A stretch of DNA of 64,000 nucleotides from Onthophagus taurus (taxonomy: Eukaryota; Arthropoda; Insecta; Coleoptera; Scarabaeidae), in NCBI RefSeq assembly GCF_036711975.1, contig NC_091972.1, forward strand, positions 3,105,001 to 3,169,000, in the 5' to 3' direction. Shown here one piece after another: positions 35,501-45,509 of the stretch (the stretch's first letter is position 1; each line of letters starts with the position of its first letter). Under the pieces are notes generated by a model. The model was not told where the DNA came from and made no database searches. It saw only the letters and a list, made by a program, of their open reading frames with translations. Made by a program: the position numbers and the translations under genes.

Positions 35501-38500
35501 GAAGAGATAATCTTACCGTTGAAGGTGACATGACCTTTGATACCTCAACGACTGTAGAGTTTACTGAGAAAAATGTACCCATTGAAAAACGGAGGCGCCG
35601 CACTTGGACGAAAGATGACGTTGAAAAGTTTTATTCTACTCATGACACCGTAACCTCAACAACTACCCAAGAAGTTTACAAAACTTTCGATAACAAAGAC
35701 GTTCGGCAAACCGTGGTAATTCACCGCGATAATTTAAAACCAGAAGGTCCTTTTGAAGGAACCCCAAAATCTAAGGAAGATTATGTGCCGAAACTTACAG
35801 AGAGACCTAAACCTACTAAACCAAGAGATAATCTCAAACCAGAAGGAGATTTCGAAAAAAGGACTCCAGAAAAGATACAACCAGGTGAACGTAGATCTCC
35901 TATAAAACATGGAGATAATCTTAAACCCGAAGGTGATTTTGAACGACCTGAAAAACAGAAATTCCAACCAGCTGAAAGGCCTAAACAAAAGAAACCCGAA
36001 GATAATCTCCGTCCAGAAGGTGACTTCGAAGTACCTCAAAAGCCCGAATATCGCCCTGCTGAACGTCCTAAACAGAAGAGACCAGAAGACAATCTTCGCC
36101 CCGAAGGTGACTTTGAACGACCTTCACCCACTAAGGTTGGTCCTTGTGAACGTAGGACTCCAATTAAGCATGGAGATAACCTCAAACCAGAAGGGGATTT
36201 TGAAAGACCTGAGAAACCAAAATATCGACCAGCTGAAAGACCAAAACAAAAAAGACCTGAAGATAATCTTCGTCCAGAAGGTGATTTTGAAAGACCAACA
36301 CCAACTAAAGTTGGTCCTTGTGAACGTAGGACTCCAATTAAACATGGAGATAATCTAAAACCTGAAGGGGACTTTGAAAGACCCGAAAAACAAAAATATC
36401 GTCCAGCAGAGAGACCAAAACAGAAGAAACCTGAAGATAATCTTCGTCCAGAGGGAGATTTTGAGGTTCCTGAAAAACCGGGATTCGTTCCTGCAGAGAG
36501 GCCCATACAAAAACGTCCTGAAGATAATTTACGACCGGAAGGCGATTTTGAAAGACCAACTCCAACTAAAGTTGGGCCAGGTGAGCGTAGAACCCCAATT
36601 AAACATGGAGACAACCTTAAACCGGAAGGTGATTTCGAAAGGCCTGAGAAACCTAAATATCAACCAGCGGAAAGACCAAAACAGAAGAGACCTGAAGATA
36701 ATCTTCGCCCCGAAGGCGATTTTGAAGTACCTGAAAAACCAGGATATAGGCCGGCTGAACGTCTTAAACAAAAAAGACCTGAAGATAATTTGAAACCAGA
36801 AGGTGATTTCGAACGACCTTCACCCACTAAAGTTGGTCCCGCTGAGCGAAGAACCCCAATCAAACATGGGGATAATCTTAAACCTGAGGGTGATTTTGAA
36901 AGACCCGAGAAGCAAAGGTATCAACCAGCTGAAAGGCCAAAACAAAAAAGACCTGAAGATAATCTTCGCCCAGAAGGTGACTTTGAAGTTCCCGAAAAAC
37001 CAGGGTTTGTTCCTGCAGAGAGACCAAAACAGAAACGACCTGAAGATAATTTACGCCCAGAAGGTGACTTCGAAAGGCCTTCACCAACTACAGTTGGGCC
37101 AGCTGAGCGAAGAACTCCAATTAAACATGGGGATAACCTTAAACCTGAGGGCGATTTTGAAAGGCCCGAGAAGCAAAGGTATCAACCAGCTGAAAGGCCA
37201 AAACAAAAAAGACCTGAAGATAATTTACGTCCCGAAGGAGATTTCGAAGTTCCCGAAAAACCAGGGTTTGTTCCTGCAGAGAGACCAAAACAGAAACGAC
37301 CTGAAGATAATTTACGCCCAGAAGGTGACTTCGAAAGGCCTTCACCAACTACAGTTGGCCCCGCTGAACGAAGAACTCCAATTAAACATGGGGATAACCT
37401 TAAACCTGAGGGCGATTTTGAAAGGCCCGAGAAGCAAAGGTATCAACCAGCTGAAAGGCCAAAACAAAAAAGACCTGAAGATAATCTTCGCCCAGAAGGT
37501 GACTTTGAAGTTCCCGAAAAACCAGCGTTTGTTCCTGCAGAGAGACCAAAACAGAAACGACCTGAAGATAATTTACGCCCAGAAGGTGACTTCGAAAGGC
37601 CTTCACCAACTACAGTTGGGCCAGCTGAGCGAAGAACTCCAATTAAACATGGGGATAACCTTAAGCCAGAGGGCGATTTTGAAAGGCCCGAGAAGCAAAG
37701 GTATCAACCAGCTGAAAGGCCAAAACAAAAAAGACCTGAAGATAATCTTCGTCCAGAAGGAGATTTTGAGGTCCCAGATAAGCCAGGTTTTGTCCCTGCA
37801 GAGCGACCGAAGCACAAGAGACCGGAAGATAATCTTCGCCCAGAAGGTGATTTCGAAAGACCTTCACCAACTACCGTTGGCCCCGCTGAACGAAGAACCC
37901 CAATTAAACATGGGGATAACCTTAAACCTGAGGGTGATTTTGAAAGGCCAGAGAAGCAAAGGTATCAACCAGCTGAAAGGCCAAAACAAAAAAGACCTGA
38001 AGATAATCTTCGTCCAGAAGGAGATTTTGAGGTCCCAGATAAGCCAGGTTTTGTCCCTGCAGAGCGACCGAAGCAGAAGAGACCGGAAGATAATCTTCGC
38101 CCAGAAGGTGATTTCGAAAGACCTTCACCAACTACCGTTGGCCCCGCTGAACGAAGAACCCCAATTAAACATGGGGATAACCTTAAACCTGAGGGTGATT
38201 TTGAAAGGCCAGAGAAGCAAAGGTATCAACCAGCTGAAAGGCCAAAACAAAAAAGACCTGAAGATAATCTTCGTCCAGAAGGAGATTTTGAGGTCCCAGA
38301 TAAGCCAGGTTTTGTGCCTGCAGAGCGACCGAAGCAGAAGAGACCGGAAGATAATCTTCGCCCAGAAGGTGATTTCGAAAGACCATCACCATCTAAAGTT
38401 GGGTCAGCTGAACGAAGAACCCCAATTAAACATGGGGATAATCTTAAACCGGAGGGTGATTTTGAAAGACCCGAGAAGCAAAGGTATCAACCAGCTGAGA

Positions 38501-41500
38501 GGCCAAAACAAAAAAGACCTGAAGATAATCTTCGTCCAGAAGGAGATTTTGAAGTTCCCGAAAAACCAGGGTTTGTTCCTGCAGAGAGACCAAAACAGAA
38601 ACGACCTGAAGATAATTTACGCCCAGAAGGTGACTTCGAAAGGCCTTCACCAACTACAGTTGGCCCCGCTGAACGAAGAACTCCAATTAAACATGGGGAT
38701 AACCTTAAGCCGGAGGGTGATTTTGAAAGGCCGGAGAAGCAAAGGTATCAACCAGCTGAAAGGCCAAAACAAAAAAGACCTGAAGATAATTTACGTCCCG
38801 AAGGAGATTTTGAAGTTCCCGAAAAACCAGGGTTTGTTCCTGCAGAGAGACCAAAACAGAAACGACCTGAAGATAATTTACGCCCAGAAGGTGACTTCGA
38901 AAGGCCTTCACCAACTACAGTTGGCCCCGCTGAGCGAAGATCACCAATCAAGCATGGTGATAACCTGAAACCAGAAGGTGACTTTGAAAGACCGGAGAAA
39001 CCAGGATATCAACCAGCGGAACGGCCAAAACAAAAGAGGCCAGAGGATAATCTTCGTCCAGAAGGAGTCTTTGAAGTCCCTGATAAACCAGGTTTTGTCC
39101 CTGCAGAAAGACCAAAACAAAAGAGACCGGAAGATAATCTTCGCCCAGAAGGTGATTTCGAAAGACCATCACCATCTAAAGTTGGGCCAGCGGAACGAAG
39201 AACACCAATTAAACATGGTGATAACCTGAAACCAGAAGGTGACTTTGAAAGACCGGAGAAACCAGGATATCAACCAGCGGAACGACCAAAACAAAAGAGG
39301 CCTGAGGATAATCTTCGTCCAGAAGGAGTCTTTGAAGTCCCTGATAAACCAGGTTTTGTCCCTGCAGAAAGACCAAAACAAAAGAGACCGGAAGATAATC
39401 TTCGCCCAGAAGGTGATTTCGAAAGACCATCACCATCTAAAGTTGGGCCAGCGGAACGAAGAACACCAATTAAACATGGAGATAATCTTAAGCCAGAGGG
39501 CGATTTTGAACGGCCCGAAAAACCAAGATATCAACCAGCTGAACGGCCAAAGCAAAAAAGGCCTGAAGATAATCTTCGTCCAGAAGGAGACTTTGAAGTC
39601 CCTGATAAACCAGGTTTCATCCCTGCCGAGAGACCCAGACAAAGGAGACCTGAAGATAATTTACATCCGGAAGGTGACTTTGAAAGACCATCGCCAACAA
39701 AAGTTGGGCCAGCTGAGCGTAGATCACCCATCAAACACGGTGATAATCTCAAACCTGAAGGCGACTTTGAAAGACCCGAAAAAACAAAGTATCAACCAGC
39801 AGAAAGACCAAAACAAAAGAGACCTGAGGATAACCTTCATCCGGAAGGCGATTTTGAAATTCCGGATAGACCAGGATTTACTCCAGCGGAAAGGCCAAAA
39901 CAAAAGAGACCCCAAGACAATCTTCGTCCTGAAGGTGATTTCGAAAGGCCATCACCAACAAAAGTAGGTCCTGCTGAAAGAAGATCTCCAGTAAAACATG
40001 ATGATAACTTGAAACCTGAAGGAACGATGGAGATACGTCGCAAAGACGATTATAACATTGTAAAGGGAGAACGTGTAGATGTTGTTAGACGAGAAGACAA
40101 CTTAAGAATGGAAGGAGAGTGGGATATCAGAAGAAGAGATGATTACACCAAGAAAACTGTAGTTGATAAAGTAGAAGTGGTTAGACGTGAAGATAATTTG
40201 AAAATAGAAGGAGAATTTACTGATGTAAGATCAAGAGATGATTTTAAAGTTGTTCGTGGAGACCGATATGAAGTCAAAAAGCCAAAAGATAATTTGAAAC
40301 CTGAAGGGGACTTCACCGATAATAGAACACGAGATGAGTATCAAGTCGTCAAAGGAGATAGAGCTCAAATTATAGTTCGAGAGGATAATTTAAAAATGGA
40401 AGGGGAATTTAATGAGTACCGGAAACGCGATGAATACATTACGAGACGTACTGAAAAAACTGAAGTTGTGAAACATGTTGATAATCTAAAGTTAGAAGGC
40501 GATTTCGAACGACCAATTCCAACGCATATTGGCCCCGGCGAAAGAAGAACTCCTATTAAACATGAAGACAATCTTAAACCAGAAGGAGATTTTGAAAGAC
40601 CAGAGAAACCCAAGTTCCAACCGACTGAAAGACCGAAACAAAAGAAACCGGAAGATAATCTGCGTCCTGAAGGTGATTTTGAGAGACCTTCCCCATCAAA
40701 AATTGGTCCCGGTGAACGTCGAACTCCAATTAGACACGGAGATAATTTGAGACCTGAGGGCGATTTTGATAGACCAGAGAAACAGAGATATCAACCAGGG
40801 GAAAGACCTAAACAAAAGAAGCCACAAGATAATTTGAAACCAGAAGGAGAATTTGAAACACCTAAAAAACATGCACCATACGGTCCTGGAGAACGAGCTG
40901 AAATTGTTAAACACCCTGATAACTTAAAACCCGAAGGGGAGTTTATTGGTACACCTAAAAGTAAAGATGATTATAAACCTACAATGGGTGATAGGGCTCC
41001 AGTTAGGAAACCCATTGATAATCTAAAGGTTACAGGAGAGTTCCAAGATAAAACTAGTACGAGAAGTGAATACACAGTTGTTAAAGGAGAAAGAGCTATC
41101 GTTAAGAAACACGAAGATTCTTTGAAAATTGGTGAAGGAACCATGGAATGTGTTACCACAACTAAACAAACGTTTGAAAAAAGTCCTGAAAAGGGCTCGC
41201 CAGTTACTAGTCCAGCTGGAAAAACAATAGTGAATAAACGTAGACACATGGAATCTAGCATTGCTTTAGGCAGTGACCAATCAACAATGCAAACAACAAA
41301 CCAAGTTAATTACAACACTTACACTAGAAGATCTGAAAAGAAACACGTCGACGTTGTTGATACTAAATCAGAAAACATTAAATCCATGAAAACTATAAAA
41401 AGTGAAATGAAAACAGACAAAATGTCTAAAACTGACGTGGCTTCTGATACAAAAACCCTCGGTGATGGTACCATTGTCAAAGTTACCAAACAAATTACCA

Positions 41501-42234
41501 CAACTACAGCTGGTCCTCACATCCATAAATCTTCCTCGCAATCAAGAATACATCAAGAAAACATCGTTAGAAATATGCATCAAGAAACAAATAACATTCA
41601 ACACTCTTCCAGTCATACTCAAGTCAACAAGAACATTGTGCAATCTGAAGGTCACCATAGAAAGAGTATTTTAACATCGTCAGCGGATGTTAATAATCAA
41701 ATACTTCACCGAAAAGGTACTCACACTTCTTCAGAAGCTTTACACGCTACAAGTAGTTCAGCTTTAGATTTGAGAAAATCAATTTGTCACATTCATGACC
41801 AACAGCTTTCAACAACTTCAGATAGAAAGAGTTTAAGTTCGATGCATCGGGAGGCTCAAGAAAACGTTAGTAGAAGAGGTCAAAATTGGTCTTCAAATTC
41901 GTACCAAGTTATAGAACGTCCTCAAAAGATAATCAGAAGAGATAATTTAACGGTTGGTGGTAACTTTTATGGTCAATCAGAAGCTAAATCATACGGAAAC
42001 TTTAGTAAACAACAAAATATCGAAAAAATCGAACGTGTTACAAGAAGGTCAAATACGTCTCATATAACGCTTGGGGATAGTAACGTAACGACGGTTACTT
42101 CTTATAAAAAAGAATATTCTCCAAGAAATATTGGTCCGTGTCCAGCTGCTTTGGTTGAAACTCCGAAAGGACCGTTTAAACACACAAGAGATACAAAATC
42201 TCATAAATTTTATTTGCCAGTCGTTACAAACTAA
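14533..42234 (+). CDS. Giant SAXO-like microtubule-associated repeat protein (4 exons, 3762 residues)
   Basis: Exons 14533-17292, 17362-17510, 33793-35270 and 35333-42234 join in phase to 11289 bases, an exact multiple of three, ending in TAA. ATG 14533 is preferred over the in-frame GTG 15 bases upstream. Order: Ser/Thr/Lys-rich N-terminus (1-920) with paired motifs (WNGKF twice, YYDSKGNI twice, ITEYV twice); Cys/His motif CICELCTCGRHTCPH (about 962-976); a long tandem array of ~29-residue DNLKPEGDF modules; a Ser/Thr/His-rich tail; one more DNLTVGG module; C-terminus ending HKFYLPVV. The Cys/His motif followed by modules is the layout of SAXO (FAM154) proteins, which bind and stabilise ciliary or flagellar microtubules. 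Divergent modules near the array ends keep the T..D[DE]Y....G.R pattern of SAXO Mn modules. SAXO proteins are normally a few hundred residues, so the size and N-terminus are exceptional. Function is inferred. Confidence 0.82.
17511..18817 (+). other. Intron 2 of the SAXO-like gene, proximal non-repetitive part
   Basis: It begins at the GTGAG donor (17511). I see AT-rich intronic sequence without coding potential, RNA gene or clear transposon end. A short run near 17560-17900 is richer in G+C but has no recognisable content. Confidence 0.4.
18818..21236. repeat. 190-bp tandem satellite array, 13 monomers, partly dimeric
   Basis: The phrase TGTTGGGTTGGATTGG recurs at 18921, 19111, 19301, 19491, 19681, 19871, 20060, 20250, 20440, 20629, 20819, 21009 and about 21195, a period of 190 bp (the last step is 186). 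Each monomer also carries TTTAAAAATTCCTGGAAGCC and AAAGCTCAAAGCTTTCTC. The first five monomers alternate between GTATAAT/TATAGAGAAA and CTATAAT/TATTGAGAAA types, a 380-bp dimeric higher-order unit; later monomers are more degraded. It lies in an intron of the SAXO-like gene. Confidence 0.95.
21250..21330. repeat. Hairpin repeat related to PLE1 ends
   Basis: AACTAGAATCATTTGGGTTT...AGCC is followed after a short loop by GGCTAAACCCGAATGATTCT...AGTT, a near-perfect inverted repeat of about 25 bp per arm. It then runs into CTAGGTATAGTGTTAGTTAT. Related copies occur at 51660-51740 and 51845-51905, and a degenerate one at 1013-1050. Confidence 0.85.
21331..23389 (+). other. Intron 2 of the SAXO-like gene, unique segment
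   Basis: No coding region, RNA gene or transposon terminus could be supported. The stretch 22140-22600 is richer in G+C and CpG than its surroundings, so a regulatory role is possible but nothing specific can be named. Confidence 0.3.
23920..26770 (-). mobile_element. pogo-type transposon
   Basis: Inverted ends GGGTAGACTGGGTACGGTTG (23920) and its complement ending at 26770 are flanked by TA on both sides, which fits pogo/Tigger elements. Extra copies of the CACAACCGTACCC phrase lie just inside the right end. It interrupts a copy of the 153-bp foldback repeat: the sequence resumes with AAAACGTTATAAACAATC after 26773. Confidence 0.85.
24444..26333 (-). pseudogene. pogo/jerky-type transposase with a C-terminal PHD-like finger, one nonsense codon
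   Basis: Start ATG at 26333 (MPRKRLRKTERGQCDI). A Psq/HTH DNA-binding region occupies about residues 10-60, then a CENP-B-like HTH (EEWFRSFMNRNPSLSVR), then a DDE_1 catalytic domain with NVD (first Asp), VLLVLDNHSSH (second) and LQPLDRSVFG (third). The C-terminus has Cys/His pairs (CLVC, CQGKC, HLKC, CHNC) like a PHD finger. The frame is open for 629 codons except for one TAA immediately after the first catalytic Asp, where related proteins have GAA (Glu, NVDETG). A single base change thus separates this from an apparently intact protein. It transposes DNA; no host role is implied. Confidence 0.85.
26922..26959 (-). ncRNA. Hammerhead ribozyme motif, PLE2 left arm
   Basis: The minus strand reads GTGC, CTGAAGA, GATT-loop-AATC stem II, CGAAAC, ATGTC, GCAC. 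GTGC/GCAC closes stem I, and ACATGT gives a minimal stem III. All core positions (CTGA.GA, GAAA, GTC) are present. Confidence 0.7.
27684..29335 (-). pseudogene. PLE2 reverse transcriptase and GIY-YIG endonuclease, broken
   Basis: Minus-strand pieces in order: 29335-28658 with DKGAGLVILDK (PLE N-terminal segment), SLIKLHKKEKSIRPIIGN and LLSFDIKNLYTNIP (RT motif A); around 28560-28590 ISFYARYVDDIFIIYKG (catalytic motif C); 28400-28122 (thumb and connector); 27968-27684 with GQAGRNIKIRYKEHM from a GIY-YIG nuclease. Frameshifts separate the pieces (between about 28658 and 28630, and between 28122 and 27968). The first codons fall inside the right terminal repeat, so the true 5' end is missing. 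PLE2 is a different lineage from PLE1, with little shared sequence beyond the motifs. Confidence 0.8.
29358..29395 (+). ncRNA. Hammerhead ribozyme motif, PLE2 right arm
   Basis: Plus-strand copy of the 26922-26959 motif: GTGC, CTGAAGA, stem II GATT/AATC, CGAAAC, ATGTC, GCAC. No core base is changed. The orientation is opposite to the PLE2 coding strand. Confidence 0.7.
29450..29780. repeat. ~153-bp tandem repeat, left foldback arm
   Basis: TTAATTGTCCGATTTTAATG recurs 153 bp apart (29452 and 29605), with a shorter third copy near 29770. Each unit contains GGAAAGGG, ATGGCGGCGCGAAATTCTAA and AACGTTATAAA. Inverted copies lie at about 32960-33265. Confidence 0.85.
29925..31810 (+). mobile_element. 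5'-truncated LINE (jockey/CR1 group)
   Basis: Similarity to LINE reverse transcriptase starts about 29941 in the same frame (FEQGYFPKALKT). The 3' end runs into a (TTA)n tail at about 31785-31805. No endonuclease domain precedes it, so the 5' portion is missing, the usual outcome of target-primed reverse transcription. Confidence 0.75.
29989..31335 (+). pseudogene. LINE reverse transcriptase, C-terminal 448 codons open
   Basis: RT motifs in order: NYRPISLVNNFSKILEKLL, VFLDLAKAFDTVDH (motif A), VPQGTVLGPLLFILFINDL (motif B), SYADDTVLF (catalytic YADD, about residue 172 of the open frame), LNEGKTNFI and TTYLGVLID. The C-terminal part carries PILQYDILAWG. No stop or frameshift is visible in what remains, so the copy is fairly young although truncated. 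The start chosen is simply the first Met in the frame; the true N-terminus is lost. Assignment within the jockey/CR1 group is uncertain. Confidence 0.75.
31811..32959 (+). other. Intron 2 of the SAXO-like gene, segment after the LINE
   Basis: AT-rich. A 74-codon minus-strand ORF (32603-32827, beginning MMNPKIKHNLTQNL) could be a relic of foldback cargo, but I do not recognise it. Nothing else is supported. Confidence 0.3.
32960..33285. repeat. ~153-bp repeats, right foldback arm (inverted)
   Basis: Two diverged copies carry TTAGAATTTCGCGCCGCCAT (or a variant) and TTAAAATCGGACAATTA, the reverse complement of the left-arm unit. They end in ATTTATGGGTAACTTCACAC. Confidence 0.8.
33326..33792 (+). 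other. End of intron 2 of the SAXO-like gene
   Basis: Nothing is recognised except the splice acceptor TTTTCAG ending at 33792. Confidence 0.4.
33830..35250 (+). repeat. Coding tandem array 1: 29-residue modules in 58-residue pairs
   Basis: About 16 modules. Two types alternate: DNLKPEGDFDKRRPEEW followed by QPGDRAPVKKPQ, and DNLKPEGPFEGRTPEKW followed by QPAERPVPKKPQ. Together they make a 174-bp unit. Units differ mainly at third codon positions (GATAATCTTAAA against GATAATTTGAAG), so the protein is better conserved than the DNA. Confidence 0.95.
35728..41115 (+). repeat. Coding tandem array 2: 29-residue modules in 87-residue triplets
   Basis: From about 35920 to 40020 three module types cycle: DNLRPEGDFEVPEKPGF..., DNLRPEGDFERPSPTTV... 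and DNLKPEGDFERPEKQRY..., each 29 residues, so the DNA unit is 261 bp. Identical landmarks recur every 261 bp from 36878 to 38705 and from 38948 to 39209. The central units are nearly identical. The flanks (35728-35920 and 40020-41115) hold divergent 29-33-residue modules with the R.[RD]D[DE]Y....G.R pattern. Confidence 0.95.
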
Positions 42235-42890
42235 AAAAATCATTAAATAAACGAGTAATAAAATCAAAAGAAATAAAAAGTCGCTGTGAGCCGTTCTCGA
42301 ATAACATTTTTTTAACATGTGATATTTATTACTTCTTGTTTTTACGGCAGTTACATAACGAAATTAATCTCCATTTGAAATTAAAACTTTTTATAACTGG
42401 TAACTTACTTTCTATATTATCTATTTTATTGCTTGGGTTGTTGATATATTATTATTATATTTTCTTTGTTATAAGTATTATTAACAATTTTATTTTTTAA
42501 GCTTTTGCGAATTTTTATATTATTTTATATGTAATTTTTTTTTTCTCGTATTAAATAAAATTATATTAGTTTCAATTATTTTTTCTTTTTTTACTTAATT
42601 GTTCTAAAACCATCTCTTTCTGCGTAAAGAGAATAGGATTTTAGATTTAAAGAGATTTATTCCAACATTGAAGAACACTCATATAACATAATGATTATAT
42701 GTATTGTGTTGTTATATTTTTTACTATTTGTTAAAAAATTTATTAATAAAAAAAGGATGAAATTGCAATTTGTTTTGAGTACCCGTGATAAAATTAATTT
42801 AATCATCTCTAAAAAGGTAAGTCATAAATATGATCCTGATCAAAGTCAATTCGACACCTCATTAGTTATTGGTCAATATTAAGTATCAAT
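42235..42890 (+). other. 3' UTR of the SAXO-like gene and spacer
   Basis: AATAAA hexamers occur at 42246-42251, 42257-42262 and 42554-42559. The last, about 320 bases after the stop, is the most natural polyadenylation signal. No gene is present. Confidence 0.45.
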
Positions 42891-42932
42891 TATGTTGACT
42901 GTATAAAGTGAAAAATTTTATTGACCGTAAAT

Positions 42933-45509
42933 GAAGGGGTCGGGAGAAAAAAGTGCCAAGCATCATTTTGGCCTAACCGAATTTAGCAGTGCTGTCTATG
43001 AGTAAATTGAACAAACTACAAGAGCACTGTTTAGATTTCAATGATTGCCGTTAGATTGCTCTGTATTTGCATTGCATTTTATTACCTCAACTGGTTGTTT
43101 GCAAAGTTTTGGGGAAGACAGTGTCAAGCTTCTCATGAGAAATGGAGGGAAAGAGGAAATGTGTTAGAAATCTTAAAGATTATTATGAAAACCTAGAAGA
43201 CTTGTATGAAGAATTTGATGACAGTGACAGCGATCCCAATTATTTAGCAAATGATGAGGAAAATGATGTTTCACGTTTTGAGGTGAGTGTTGCTTAGCAT
43301 TATTTAAATCCTAACATATAACTTTGCGTAATGTAGGTTAGCATCATGTGTTATAAGTGCATGCATATAAGTATTATGGTACTTTTAAGCATAAACAAAT
43401 TAATAAACAGTTATTTTACATCAAAATAAAGTGTAACCATGTTGGAAAAGTGTTTCTAATAGAAATAAATCAAAAAGTAATTTTTGATGGTTGGCACTGT
43501 GTCCACTTCTGACTCCGGTAAAAAGCCCAAGGAAAAGGAAACGTAAGTCACACATGAAAAAAGTTGAAATACCAAAATCGTACCAGACAAAATTAGGAAA
43601 GAATGTACCAGGCAGAACTTTAGGTGAGATGTGCAAATGCCCCCTAAAATATCATGAGAAAGTCACTGAAGATCAAAAATCTACTATCTTTAATGCATTT
43701 TGGGATATGGGAATTTCAATAATTATGCAAAACGCGTATCTTTTTGGATGCATAGAAAGAATACCCATCAAACGTCGTTACTGCCAAAATCCAGAGGGTT
43801 CTTACAAACAAAACACTTTCATTTTTAAGATTAAACTAAAAAATGGTTCATCTCTCAGAGTTTGCAAAAAATCCTTTATGAGCATTCACGGTCTACAAAA
43901 TTCAAGAGGTAGAATCAACAACATTATTAGAAAAATAGTTTCAGAAGTATCCATCTTGTGACAAAAGGGGCACCCATGATACAATTCCGAACAAGATTTC
44001 TGCTGAAGCAGAAAATGGTGTGCATAAGCACATCAAAGCGATACCCAAATATCAATCGCACTATAGTAGAAAACAAAACCCAAATAAAGTCTATCTGGCT
44101 TCTGATATGACCATTAGAAGTTTATACAATGACTATTACCTAAACTTTTGTGAAGAAAACGAACTCCGCACAGTTAGTGAGGATAAGTACAGAAGAATAT
44201 TTTGTGAAAAGTACAACATCGGCTTCAAACTTCCAAAATCAGACACATCCAGTAAATGTGACAGCTTGTAAATTATCATTGATGATGCTAATGCTAGTGA
44301 CGAACAAAGACAAAATGCAAAAATACAAAAAGAACTCCATTTACGTAAGGCTGACAGTGCCAGAGAAAAATTGCAAAATTACACTGCTGAAAGTAAAGAG
44401 ACACCCGGTGAGGTGCCACCAAAACTGTCATGTGGACCTGCATTTTACTGCAGGAAACTGTGGACCTATAACGTAGGTATCCATAACTGCACTTCTGGAC
44501 AAGGTTTTATGTTCATGTGGGATGAATCAGTTGGAAAAAGGGGTAGTGATGAAATAGGAAGCTGTATTGTAAAGTACTTATTAGTAGCAAATGTCCACGC
44601 AAAGAAGTTGGTAATATTTACCGACAACTGCGGAGGACAAAATAAAAATTGGAACAATGTCGCTTTGGTCACACCTTGTAGCTAGTAAACGTTTTGAAAC
44701 AATAGAACATTACTTCCTGATAACTGGGCATACTTAACTTCCATCAGACCGTGACTTTTCAAAAATAGAAGAGTATCATACCAAGCACTGCCAAAATGAC
44801 TGTACACATTTGTACACCTGGGCAATGGAGAGAGATAGTAGCAAAGTGTGGAACAAAACACAAGTTCATCGTAACATGCATGATGAGCGAGGACTTCCTC
44901 GATTTGTCTAGGGTGCAAGAGACCTACTTTAACACAAAAAGCAAGTTTTGTACAGATGGTGTTACTCCTCCACGATTTTCCAAAGCTATTTGCTTTAAAT
45001 TTGACAGCGAAGAACCTTTTCAAATGAAACTCAAACGCTTGATGAACGAAGAGTTTTTAGTGTTGAACCTAAAGAAACGTGGAAGGAGTTCTATTCCAGC
45101 ACTACATTTAAAAAGAAATGCGCCCAACAAAATCAATAAGAAAAAATTAGATGATGTCAAATCCTTGACGCAATACATTCCTCCCATCTACCATGGATAT
45201 TACAATGGCCTACAGTCTTCTGCTGAAGTAGACGACCAAAAGGAAGATGTTGTGGTAATATAGGCCTATTTGGAAAGTACCTTTTTGGTTAAGAGTATTT
45301 TTTGTCGATTTTTGGGGAAAAAATGCCAAGCAACATTATTCAGTGCATATTTTTCTATACAACCATTTTTATCTACATGACCTTTGTATTAAAAAACTTT
45401 GGTCTGTTGTCTGCACTAAAATGTTATTTATGGATTTAGTCAAACTTTCAACTTGCTATATCTCAAAACAACAAACATGAGCTTGGCACTTTTTTCTCCC
45501 AACCCCTTC
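42933..45509 (+). mobile_element. Sola-like DNA transposon with 4-bp AAAT target duplication
   Basis: Inverted ends: GAAGGGGTCGGGAGAAAAAA at 42933 and the matching TTTTTTCTCCCAACCCCTTC ending at 45509, about 29 bp. Both sides carry AAAT (42929-42932 and 45510-45513). The empty site GTAAATATTGATGG is preserved in Harbinger copy 2 at about 56922-56935, which confirms the boundaries. Four-bp duplications are characteristic of the Sola superfamily; membership is tentative. Confidence 0.75.
43142..45263 (+). pseudogene. Transposase-like gene of the Sola-like element, decayed
   Basis: Exon 1 is probably 43142-43282 (MEGKRKCVRNLKDYYENL..., acidic, GTGAG donor at 43283). The rest is spread over several frames. 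43500-43961 has a Cys-containing segment (GEMCKCPLKYHEKV) and an RKRKSHMKK basic patch. 43966-44685 has SHYSRKQNPNKVYLASDM, CGPAFYCRKLWTYNVGIHN, MWDESVGKRGSDEIGSC and FTDNCGGQNKNW, the last a likely second catalytic Asp. 44796-45263 ends in a PPIYHGYYNGL motif. Lesions are a frameshift near 43950, TAA at 44269 and a frameshift near 44680. I have seen this protein type as unannotated insect transposon ORFs. It is tentatively Sola; the function is inferred from TIRs and target duplication. Confidence 0.6.

Noticed and set aside
36803..38968. 721-codon plus-strand ORF as a separate gene
   Set aside because: It overlaps the main frame in array 2, has no start context or domain, and arises from 261-bp periodicity. 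Kept only as a finding about frame openness.
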